A DNA stretch of 53,564 nt. Origin: WJMB01 sp964581465. GTDB lineage: Bacteria; RBG-13-66-14. Position 1 is the stretch's first letter; each line of letters begins with the position of its first letter. The notes under the pieces were generated by a model. The model had not been told where the DNA came from. It made no database searches and saw only the letters and a program-made list of their open reading frames with translations. Made by a program: the position numbers and the translations under genes. Positions 44,009 through 51,389 of this stretch are shown piece by piece. The stretch is taken from assembly GCA_964581465.1 (NCBI GenBank), contig CAZOOP010000025.1, forward strand, positions 1 through 53,564, in the 5' to 3' direction.

Positions 44009-44365
44009 TTAAATCTCCTCGCCGGGGAAGGTGTTGAAGTAGATGCGGTTGCCGTCGGGGTCATGGATCTCGGCGGCGGCGCTGCCGTCATCCTCGATTT
44101 GCGGCTCCCGGCTCAGCTCCAGCCCTCGGGCCTCGAGCTCCTTGGCGATGGCGAAAACATCGCCTCCCCGGAAGTTGAGCAGGTTCGTTGCGATATGCCC
44201 CTGGAACAGCCCCAGGGTGCAATCGCCGTGGCGCACGATGGCCCAGCCCTCGTCAAGGACGCCGCCGATCATCTCGAAGCCCAGCTTGCGGTAGAACCCC
44301 AGCGACCTACTCAAATCGGCCACGTTGAGGCAGTACTCGAAGCGTCCCAGCTTCAGCTCGGCCAT
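44009..44365 (-). CDS. VOC-superfamily (glyoxalase/bleomycin-resistance-like) protein
   Basis: 118 residues. F-E-Y-C-L-N-V-A-D-L-S-R-S-L-G-F-Y-R-K-L-G-F-E opens the first betaalphabetabetabeta module, and A-E-I-H-D-P-D-G-N-R-I-Y-F-N closes the second, with the metal-ligand-like H and E/N positions. The superfamily includes lyases, dioxygenases and antibiotic-binding proteins, so the substrate is open. GGGAGG precedes the start. It lies 27 bases after the methyltransferase gene in the same operon. Confidence 0.85.
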   Translation of the reverse strand: MAELKLGRFEYCLNVADLSRSLGFYRKLGFEMIGGVLDEGWAIVRHGDCTLGLFQGHIATNLLNFRGGDVFAIAKELEARGLELSREPQIEDDGSAAAEIHDPDGNRIYFNTFPGEEI

Positions 44366-44392
44366 CCGCGCCTCCCAGTGTTATAAGCGTTT

Positions 44393-45139
44393 CTAAAAAA
44401 CCTTGACGAGGGTAATGTACATATGGGTGTGGTGGCGGTCGGCCGGAGCGCCCTCCAGGTCGCCGTGGGCCGTCTCGAGGCTCAGGCCGACGGCGGCGCC
44501 CAGGGCGACGAGCTCGTGCAGGGCGTAGAGGCGCAGGCTCAAGTGTCGTTCGTGGCGCTCGCCCTCGGGCGAGATCCAGGTCCAGCGGTTCTCGACGCGG
44601 CCGCCGCGGTAGTCCAGCTCGGCGTCCTCGATCAGCGCCCAGCCGCTCTCGTCGATGCGGCCGGAGCGGGGGCGGAAGTTCGCCATCAGGCCGTCGCGGT
44701 TGATTAGCAGCATCAGCAGCCGCCCGCCGGGGCGCAGCAATCGCGACCACTCGGCCAGGGCCCGGGCGTTCTCGGCCTCGTCGGCGAAGTAGCCGAAGCT
44801 GGTCCACCAGTTGAGCACGCCGTCGAAGGCGTCGTCGGGCAGGCCGGTATCGCGCATGTCGGCGCGGCGCAGGCGCAGCGGCAGGCCCTCGGAGCGGTCG
44901 GCGGCCCGCTCCAGATAGCGGGCGGTGAGGTCGACGCCGTAGACCTGGACGTTCCGCCGGGCCAGGGGGACGCTGTGGCGACCGATGCCGCAGCAGATGT
45001 CCACCAGCGACGACCCCGGCTCCAGACGGAGCCGACGCTGAATGTAGTCCAGCTCCTCGGGTGGAGCCTCGTCGCCCCGCGAGGCGAAACCGGCCTTCTC
45101 CCAGACTTCGTCGAAGAAGCTCTCCCACCACTCGCTCAC
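44393..45139 (-). CDS. Class I SAM-dependent methyltransferase
   Basis: 248 residues. The SAM-binding motif I is L-V-D-I-C-C-G-I-G-R-H-S, motif II V-Y-G-V-D-L-T, followed by A-D-M-R-D and an L-R-P-G-G-R-L-L-M motif. The substrate is unknown; small molecules are most likely for this fold. It starts with GTG overlapping the TGA stop of the MFS transporter gene (GTGA), so the two are coupled. Confidence 0.85.
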   Translation of the reverse strand: MSEWWESFFDEVWEKAGFASRGDEAPPEELDYIQRRLRLEPGSSLVDICCGIGRHSVPLARRNVQVYGVDLTARYLERAADRSEGLPLRLRRADMRDTGLPDDAFDGVLNWWTSFGYFADEAENARALAEWSRLLRPGGRLLMLLINRDGLMANFRPRSGRIDESGWALIEDAELDYRGGRVENRWTWISPEGERHERHLSLRLYALHELVALGAAVGLSLETAHGDLEGAPADRHHTHMYITLVKVF

Positions 45140-46362
45140 GGCTCGCTTACCTCCAGAGGCGTGGTGCCGGTGACGGCGCGGGGTTGGAAGGTGCGCACCG
45201 GGCGCTCCATCAGGATGTAGAACAGGGCGCCGGCGATCGCCACCCCGGCGGCCACCAGGGCCGCGACGCCGTAACCACCGCTCAAGTCATACAGCAAACC
45301 GCCGACGAAGGGTCCCGTGGTGCCCGACAAGCCATACGCCAGCGAAACGTAGGCGTAAACCCGGCCAAAATTCTCCGAACCGTAGGAGTCCTGGGTCTGG
45401 GTGGCGTAGAGGACCATCGCCGCGCCGAAGTTGAAGCCGGTCAGCGCCGCGGCGACCAAGAAAACCCAGCCCCAGCTCGCCGAGGCCAACAGGAAGAGGA
45501 TGCTGGCGGCCAGCAGCACCAGACTGAGCACACTGGCCAGGCGGCGGCCGAAGCGATCGGCGATCAGACCCCAGGCGATGCGTCCGGCGGCGTTGCCGAT
45601 GGCCAGGGCGCTGACCGCCGCCGCCGCGATCAACTCCGGCGCGCCACCGGACAGGCCCAAACGCTTGAGGTTGCCGATGGCCAACAGCCCGGCGAAGGTC
45701 GCCGCGAACATCGCCCCGAAGAAGCGCCAGAAACGCGGGTCGCGACCGACCCGGGGCAACTCGGCCCTGGACGTCGCCAGCTTGGACCCCGGCGGGTTGC
45801 GGAACACCAAAGCGCAGAGCAGAATCAGCAGGCCGTAGCCCGGACCGATCCAGCCGAAGATCTCCAGGGGTGTCAAACCCCGGGCCAGCAAGCCCTCGAC
45901 CAGCGTCGAAAGCAGCACCGCCCCGCCGCCGAAACCGGCCACCGCCACCCCGGTCACCAGCCCCTTGCGCTTGGGAAACCAGCGGCCCGCCGTGGCGATG
46001 GGACAGAGATAGACGAAGCCGATCCCCGCCCCGGCCACCACGCCGTAGCCCAGCAGCAGCCAGAGAAAGCGCCCGCCCGAGAAGCCGGCCAGCAACAACC
46101 CGACGGCGAAAAGCAGCCCGCCGATGATCACCGGCAAACGGGGGCCGCGACGGTCCAGCAGTGGACCGGCGAAGAGCATCGTCAGCGCGAAGACGGCGAT
46201 GTTGATGCCGAAGATCAATTGGGCCTGCCACTCCATCAGGCCGTAGTCGTCGGCCAGGGGCTTGGCGATGGCGCTCCAGGCGTAGATACCGCCGACACAG
46301 AGCTGGACGAGCACCACGGCGGCCAGGATCAGCCAGCGGCGGGAGGGGTTGCTTGCGGTCAT
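45136..46362 (-). CDS. MFS transporter of the oxalate/formate antiporter (OFA) family
   Basis: 408 residues, 12 predicted membrane helices. Hallmarks of the OFA family are present: G-G-I-Y-A-W-S near the start, L-D-R-R-G-P-R in loop 2-3, and G-I-G-F-V-Y-L-C-P-I-A-T with R-W-F-P-K-R-K-G-L-V-T-G. The family moves small carboxylates across the inner membrane; the substrate here is unknown. The start MTASNPSRR at 46362 was chosen over a longer frame that would translate through a palindromic repeat upstream. One arm of that repeat (46462-46545) points to this gene. Confidence 0.9.
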   Translation of the reverse strand: MTASNPSRRWLILAAVVLVQLCVGGIYAWSAIAKPLADDYGLMEWQAQLIFGINIAVFALTMLFAGPLLDRRGPRLPVIIGGLLFAVGLLLAGFSGGRFLWLLLGYGVVAGAGIGFVYLCPIATAGRWFPKRKGLVTGVAVAGFGGGAVLLSTLVEGLLARGLTPLEIFGWIGPGYGLLILLCALVFRNPPGSKLATSRAELPRVGRDPRFWRFFGAMFAATFAGLLAIGNLKRLGLSGGAPELIAAAAVSALAIGNAAGRIAWGLIADRFGRRLASVLSLVLLAASILFLLASASWGWVFLVAAALTGFNFGAAMVLYATQTQDSYGSENFGRVYAYVSLAYGLSGTTGPFVGGLLYDLSGGYGVAALVAAGVAIAGALFYILMERPVRTFQPRAVTGTTPLEVSEP

Positions 46363-46461
46363 CGTTGTCTGCGCTCCTGGGCTGGGCACGACGGCCGGTG
46401 GACGGCGGCCCCGCCGAAACGGACTCTCGCCCGACGAGTGCGCCGGGTCCTTCGATGGGGA

Positions 46462-46545
46462 GGCGTTGGCACGTTTCTTGCAGCAGGGCGGGGCGGGGGT
46501 CTGGTCGGGTCCGGCCCCGGATTCCGCAAGAAACGTGCCAACGCC
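46462..46545. repeat. Sigma54-like palindromic repeat, copy 7 (short type, inverted)
   Basis: Arms GGCGTTGGCACG-TTTCTTGC (46462-46481) and the exact complement (46526-46545). The centre begins AGCAGGGCGGGG, the reverse complement of the short-type right centre, so this copy is inverted relative to the others. Confidence 0.9.
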
Positions 46546-46712
46546 GGGCGGGGGCGGGGGCGTAGTTCGGGTATCCGTTTCGGCGGGGCCGCTCGGGGGT
46601 CTCGATGGTGAACCCGCCCATGATAACACAGGGCGGAAGCTATGGCGGCCGTCGGTTCGGGATAGAGAAAGGGCGCTCCGTGGGGCGCCCCGTCAATCGA
46701 TCAGGACCAGAC
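46546..46712. other. Intergenic, nothing recognised
   Basis: Between the palindrome and the stop of the broken exported protein gene. A short GGGCGC-rich repeat near 46670-46690 (AAAGGGCGCTCC and TGGGGCGCCCC) could form a weak terminator hairpin. Confidence 0.25.
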
Positions 46713-47288
46713 TTAGAAGGAAGCCTTGATGCGGCCGAAGCTCGTCTCTTCGATGCTCGAGGATGAATCGTCGAAGACGGTAATCATTTCCAGATAGGCG
46801 TCGACGGCGTTATCGGCCTGGACGCGCCAGGCGAACTGGACGTCGCGGCCCTCGTAGTAGCCGCCGATCTGGATCGTAGTCTGGTACCAGACCCAGTTTT
46901 CGAAGACACCTTCGCTTTCCTCGTTCCAGAGCTCGATCCAATCTCCGGGGCCGCCGGCTTCGCGGATCTCCAGGGAGTAGTCGCCGTTGTTGTGGGGCGA
47001 GACGAACCAGGTATAGCTGGTGGCTCAGTTGAAGGTGATCGCCACGTCACTGGTCAGATGAATGGCCGGTGAGATCAGCCGTTCGTCCTGTTGGTCGCCC
47101 TCCTCGCAGAGCACGCCGTAGGGTGCGTCGAAGTAGTGTTGGCTGGAAACGATCCAGCGCTGTCCGGTTTGGCCGGGATCCCGCGTCCAACCGGTCAGCT
47201 CGCAGTCGGTGAAGCTCTCCTGGAAGAGCACGTCGGCGTAGACACCACCTGCCAGCAGCAGGGCCAGCAGGAGCAACTTTATTCTCAT
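46713..47288 (-). pseudogene. Exported protein gene with an in-frame TGA and C-terminal SFGRIK motif
   Basis: The ATG at 47288 follows GGAGGT and opens a signal peptide (MRIKLLLLALLLAGGVYA). The frame reads to A-I-T-F-N and then TGA at 47025-47027. In the same frame coding continues (A-T-S-Y-T-W-F-V-S-P-H-N-N-G-D-Y-S...) to the end V-F-D-D-S-S-S-S-I-E-E-T-S-F-G-R-I-K-A-S-F. TGA probably replaced TGG (Trp). Both halves keep the local codon bias, so the mutation is recent, or a sequencing error. TGA is a normal stop elsewhere in the window (for example rpmH). The protein is a small beta-rich secreted type sharing its tail with the one at 34579-35271. Confidence 0.65.
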
Positions 47289-47430
47289 CGGAATACCTCC
47301 GTAGGATGTGCCCAAAGGTTTTTAACCGGTGCAAGGTGGGGATGTTCGGTGTCAGGTTGGTCGTATCCCCGAGTTTGGAGGCAATTGCAGCTCGGTCTGT
47401 CTGCGACGACGCGCTAATCAATAGCACTTA

Positions 47431-47779
47431 GGGATTATCACACGTTCCTGAACAGAAATGTATCGCTAATAGCATGTTATTATGTGTCTTATAGCTGCGT
47501 TAGCTGTCACAGTCAGTGCGTTGCCTGGTGGCATGAAAGATGCTCTCTAAGCGGACGCTTCCAGAATATCGCTCTGCTTCGGGAAGTCGTGACTCCTGGC
47601 TTGCATCACGGGCATCCCAGGTAATATGTGCATAAACGCTTTTTAAATTGCGACTTTAGCAGATATCAAAACGTTTGCATATCGAGTTGGAGCCATTCGT
47701 GAGGTGATTGTCGGCACGTCAGTTCTAAATGCCGCTCTTTTGCGTTTTCGACGTAGGTTCAGTTTCAGGTGATAATCCC
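47431..47779 (+). mobile_element. Intact IS1595-type MITE
   Basis: 349 bp with inverted ends GGGATTATCAC and GTGATAATCCC and further inner similarity (CCTGAAC / CTGAAAC). It is flanked by the direct repeat TAGCACTTA (47422-47430 and 47780-47788), one base longer than the 8-bp duplication seen at 8275-8925. It has no open frame. Internal blocks are shared with 8058-8270, 40553-41264 and 53484-53564. Confidence 0.85.
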
Positions 47780-47788
47780 TAGCACTTA

Positions 47789-48089
47789 TTTATACGATCG
47801 ACAAGGTTTCTTCGATAATATCAGCAAGATGATCCAGAATTCCCTCCTTTTCTCAAGCAGCGTAGCAAACTGGAAGATGTGTTCGCCTCTGTGCTTGTAA
47901 ACCAACGAATTCAGGTCCCACAGGCCACATTTTCCGGGCGTCTTGTTCCATCGGTGACCGCCGGGCCGTCGAGACGAGCTCGCGATTCCGGATCGGGAAG
48001 GGAGGAAGACGCCTCGTGCTTGCTTGGTCGATAACGGGGTGCTAAACTAGCCCTCGAATGTGATAAAAAGCGAACGCCCAAGGAGGACT
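47789..48089. other. Upstream region of hutU
   Basis: About 300 bases without genes. No clear promoter or operator was identified; GGAGGA at the end is the hutU ribosome site. Confidence 0.3.
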
Positions 48090-49742
48090 ATGCCGCGCAA
48101 GCTGAAGAGCCCCACGGGAAGCGAGCTGCACTGCAAGGGTTGGCAGCAGGAGGCCGCTTACCGTATGCTGCAGAACAACCTGGATCCCGAGGTCGCCGAG
48201 GACCCGGACAACCTGATCGTCTATGGCGGCAGCGGCAAGGCCGCCCGCGACTGGGACAGCCTGGAGGCCATCCTGCGCACCCTGACCGAGCTCGAGGACG
48301 ACGAGACCCTGCTGGTCCAGTCCGGCAAGCCCGTGGGGGTCTTCCGCAGTCACCCCGAGGCGCCGACGGTGCTCTTGGCCAACTCCAATCTCGTGCCGCG
48401 CTGGGCGGACTGGGAGCACTTCTACGAGCTCGAGGCCAAGGGCCTGATGATGTACGGTCAGATGACTGCCGGGAGCTGGATCTACATTGGCACCCAGGGC
48501 ATCCTCCAGGGTACCTACGAGACTCTGGCCGAGCTGGCTCGTCAACACTTCGGCGGCAGTTTGAGTGGACGCTGGGTTCTCACCGGCGGCATGGGCGGGA
48601 TGTCCGGCGCCCAGCCCCTGGCGGTGACGATGAACGACGGGGTCTGCCTGGACGTCGAGTGCCGCCCCGAGCGCATCCAGCGCCGAATCGATCAGGGCTA
48701 CTGCGACCGGGTGACCACGGACCTCGATGAGGCCCTGTCCCTGGTCGACGAGTTCACCGCCAAGGGCGAGCCCCTCTCCATCGGCCTGGTGGGCAACTGC
48801 GCCGACGTGCTGCCCGAACTGGTCCGCCGCGGCGTCATCCCGGACGTGCTGACCGACCAGACCAGCGCCCACGATGAACTCAACGGTTACGTGCCCAACG
48901 GGATGAGCGTGGCCGAGGCCGACGCCCTGCGCGGGAGCGATCCCGAGGAGTACAAGAAGCGCTCCCTGGCGGCGATGGTCGAGCACATGAACGCCATGCT
49001 CGAGCTCCAGCGCCGCGGCGCCGTCGCCTTCGACTACGGCAACAACATCCGCGGCCAGACCGTCGAGCGCGGCGCTCCGGAGGCCTTCAACATCGAGGGC
49101 TTCGTGCCGCTCTACATCCGGCCCCTGTTCTGCGATGGCAAGGGGCCCTTCCGCTGGGCCGCCCTCTCCGGCGATCCCGAGGATATCTACCGCACCGACG
49201 AGGCCGTGCTGCGCCTGTTCCCCGAAGATACGGCCCTCAAGCGCTGGATCGAGAAGGCGCGGAAACAGGTCCACTTCCAGGGCCTGCCCTGCCGCATCTG
49301 TTGGCTGGGCTACGGCGACCGCGAGCGCTTCGGCCTGGAGATCAACCGCATGGTGCGCGAGGGTGAGCTCAAGGCCCCCGTTGTCATCGGACGTGACCAC
49401 CTGGACTGCGGCTCGGTGGCCAGCCCCAACCGGGAGACCGAGGGCATGAAGGACGGCTCCGACGCCGTCAGCGACTGGGCCTTCCTCAACGCCATGCTCA
49501 ACGTGGCCGGCGGGGCCAGTTGGGTCAGCGTTCACCACGGCGGCGGCGTGGGGATGGGCTACTCACAGCACGCCGGGATGGTCATCGTGGCCGACGGCAG
49601 CGAGATGATGGACCGCCGCCTCTCCCGGGTGCTCACCACGGACCCGGGTCTGGGCATCTGCCGCCACGCCGATGCGGGCTACGAGCGGGCGATCGACAAC
49701 GCCCGGCGCCACGGCGTGCGCATACCCATGCTGGAGGGCTGA
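48090..49742 (+). CDS. hutU: Urocanate hydratase
   Basis: 550 residues from ATG at 48090, with AAGGAGGA upstream. It hydrates urocanate to imidazolone propionate, the second step of histidine breakdown, with NAD+ as electrophile. Typical segments are Y-G-G-S-G-K-A-A-R, Q-M-T-A-G-S-W-I-Y-I-G, T-G-G-M-G-G-M-S-G-A-Q-P, D-Q-T-S-A-H-D and the active-site Q-G-L-P-C-R-I-C-W-L-G-Y-G. hutH, hutI and hutG are not in the window. The gene is alone between transposon debris and a terminator. Confidence 0.96.
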   Translation: MPRKLKSPTGSELHCKGWQQEAAYRMLQNNLDPEVAEDPDNLIVYGGSGKAARDWDSLEAILRTLTELEDDETLLVQSGKPVGVFRSHPEAPTVLLANSNLVPRWADWEHFYELEAKGLMMYGQMTAGSWIYIGTQGILQGTYETLAELARQHFGGSLSGRWVLTGGMGGMSGAQPLAVTMNDGVCLDVECRPERIQRRIDQGYCDRVTTDLDEALSLVDEFTAKGEPLSIGLVGNCADVLPELVRRGVIPDVLTDQTSAHDELNGYVPNGMSVAEADALRGSDPEEYKKRSLAAMVEHMNAMLELQRRGAVAFDYGNNIRGQTVERGAPEAFNIEGFVPLYIRPLFCDGKGPFRWAALSGDPEDIYRTDEAVLRLFPEDTALKRWIEKARKQVHFQGLPCRICWLGYGDRERFGLEINRMVREGELKAPVVIGRDHLDCGSVASPNRETEGMKDGSDAVSDWAFLNAMLNVAGGASWVSVHHGGGVGMGYSQHAGMVIVADGSEMMDRRLSRVLTTDPGLGICRHADAGYERAIDNARRHGVRIPMLEG

Positions 49743-49939
49743 GCGCGACGACGCCACCGGCGCCTTGACGGAGGTATCCTTCCATCTGTAAAATCAAAAG
49801 GACCGGCTCGATCCAAGCCACCCCATACCGCCCGCGGCGGTGCTGCAATCGTGAGAGATGTCACACAGCTCACCGAGCGGCCGAACCGTCCAAGCGACGG
49901 CCGGCCGCCCGTTTCCTTTTCCAGCTTGTGTTGATTAAG
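49743..49939. other. Intergenic, nothing recognised
   Basis: Sequence between the hutU stop and the terminator at 49940. No gene resemblance. Confidence 0.25.
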
Positions 49940-49964
49940 GCGCGACCCCCGGGTCGCGCTTTTT
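49940..49964 (+). terminator. Intrinsic terminator downstream of hutU
   Basis: GCGCGACCC, CC loop, GGGTCGCGC and then TTTTT. It lies about 200 bases past hutU. Confidence 0.85.
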
Positions 49965-49973
49965 CCATGCAGC

Positions 49974-50271
49974 TCATCGCCGTAGCAGGTTGTAGACGGT
50001 CATCCAGCATCGGCGGCCTTCGACCTGACCGCGGGTGCCGACAGTCTCCCGACTGTCCTTGGCGCTAAATGCTACCAGCCGCCGCTTGCCAACCAGGTGA
50101 GCCATCACCACGCTACGCTCTCGTTTTTAAGGCGACGACTTCGATGATCGCGAATCACTCAAGTTGGCCATTGCACAGCCTGATCGCCAAAGCCTTCAGC
50201 CGAATCGCTCTACCTTTGACCACGAATAATCGACCCCAGGCCTCGACGACCGACCAAGGGAGAGGACAACC
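49974..50271. other. Intergenic stretch with one weak minus-strand frame
   Basis: A 43-codon minus-strand frame (50105 to 49974, MAHLVGKRRLVAFSAK...T-V-Y-N-L-L-R-R) has no ribosome site and no family match; it may be a fragment or chance. GAGAGGAC near 50259 is the ribosome site of the next gene. Confidence 0.25.
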
Positions 50272-51108
50272 ATGCCCATCATGTGCGCCCACGAGGCCGG
50301 CAACTCCGGCGACCTGATCAAACACGAATGGCTGACCCGCGTCCTCGACTGGCTGCCGCCCGACGGCGCCTACCTGGACGCCTTCGCCGGACCCACCACC
50401 CATCCCTTGAGCGTGCGCTCGAAAACCCGCCTCTCCGCGGCGCCGATGGAGCTCAAGCTGCTCACCGAGCAGCGGCCGGCCATCCGCGGTTGCAGTTATT
50501 ACGGCAGCTCGCTTCTGGCCCGTAACAAACTCGCCGAGTGCCACACCATCCACGTCTACGACGAGAATAACGAGTACGGCGCCGATTACGAAAACGAGAG
50601 CATCGAGGTGGAATCACGCCTCGAACACGGCCTGGACGCCCTGGGCCTGGGCGATTACAGTCTGGTTCTCATCGATCCTGACTTCTTCTTCCAGCCCTAC
50701 CCGGACAAGGGAGTCCTCGACGAATCCAACGAGGACCGCCTGCGCCGCTTCTGGCGCGAGGTCGCCGACTACCCCCACGCCCTGCTGATCTCCCTGGACA
50801 ACGAGGCCCCCAAGAGCCCCCACGCCAGACGCTACAACCTCGACCTGGACCTGGTCCAGCGCCACCGCCTGATTGTGCGCTGCATCGTACCGCCCATCGC
50901 CGAGACCGGCATCAACGGCGAGGATTGCTGTTACCGCGAGCTGATCTACCTGCCCGAGGCCGAACTCGACGACGACCTGCTGGCCCGCTGGCGCCTCTCC
51001 TCGCTGCGTCGCGGCGCCGCCGCCGTGGCCGAGACCCTGGGTCTGACATTCCGCGTCGTCCCCCGGCCCACCTACGGCAAGGAATCCGTCGAGTTCATCG
51101 TCGACTGA
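50272..51108 (+). CDS. RlmJ-like methyltransferase paralogue 1
   Basis: 278 residues. Segments align with RlmJ (23S rRNA A2030 N6-methyltransferase): E-A-G-N-S-G-D-L-I-K-H for H-A-G-N-H-A-D-V-L-K-H, Y-L-D-A-F-A-G for Y-L-D-T-H-A-G-A-G, S-Y-Y-G-S-S-L-L-A-R for Y-Y-P-G-S-P-L-I-A-R, and L-V-L-I-D-P-D-F for L-I-L-I-D-P-P-Y. The catalytic DPPY motif has become DPDF, so activity or target may differ. A close relative follows at 51390-52235, with a sigma54-like palindrome between them. Confidence 0.6.
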   Translation: MPIMCAHEAGNSGDLIKHEWLTRVLDWLPPDGAYLDAFAGPTTHPLSVRSKTRLSAAPMELKLLTEQRPAIRGCSYYGSSLLARNKLAECHTIHVYDENNEYGADYENESIEVESRLEHGLDALGLGDYSLVLIDPDFFFQPYPDKGVLDESNEDRLRRFWREVADYPHALLISLDNEAPKSPHARRYNLDLDLVQRHRLIVRCIVPPIAETGINGEDCCYRELIYLPEAELDDDLLARWRLSSLRRGAAAVAETLGLTFRVVPRPTYGKESVEFIVD

Positions 51109-51157
51109 GCCGACGGACCTTCGCCCCTCGATACTATGACCGCCGCGCCGGCGCCCG

Positions 51158-51272
51158 GGCTTTGGCACGTTTCTTGCAATCCTCGTGACCGGGCGCCGTG
51201 ACTCCGCACCTCGAGTTGGCCGGGCCTCGGGCGTCGCCCGTTCCACGTAATAGCAAGAAACGTGCCAAAGCC
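51158..51272. repeat. Sigma54-like palindromic repeat, copy 8 (long type)
   Basis: Arms GGCTTTGGCACG-TTTCTTGC (51158-51177) and the exact complement (51253-51272) around a 75-base centre. The left arm reads TTGCA at -12 and points to the second RlmJ-like gene. Its centre resembles copy 2 only at its ends. Confidence 0.9.
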
Positions 51273-51389
51273 GACGCGCGGGATTAATGCAGGCCGCCGG
51301 TCCGGGAGAGCGTCGGCGAAGGTCCGCCGGTGGGCGATGACCGAAGATCTCCTTCCAGCAACCCGACCAACATCCCTGGAGAAGCACCG

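Noticed and set aside
46363..46629. N-terminal extension of the MFS transporter to 46629
   Set aside because: It would translate through a palindromic repeat; the true start with a ribosome site is at 46362.
48042..49538. 498-codon minus-strand ORF antisense to hutU
   Set aside because: Shadow of a clearly conserved gene.
11984..51272. Reading the palindromes simply as Rho-independent terminators
   Set aside because: They lack T-runs, have 43-76 base centres, and copy 4 lies between divergent genes where no 3' end is expected.
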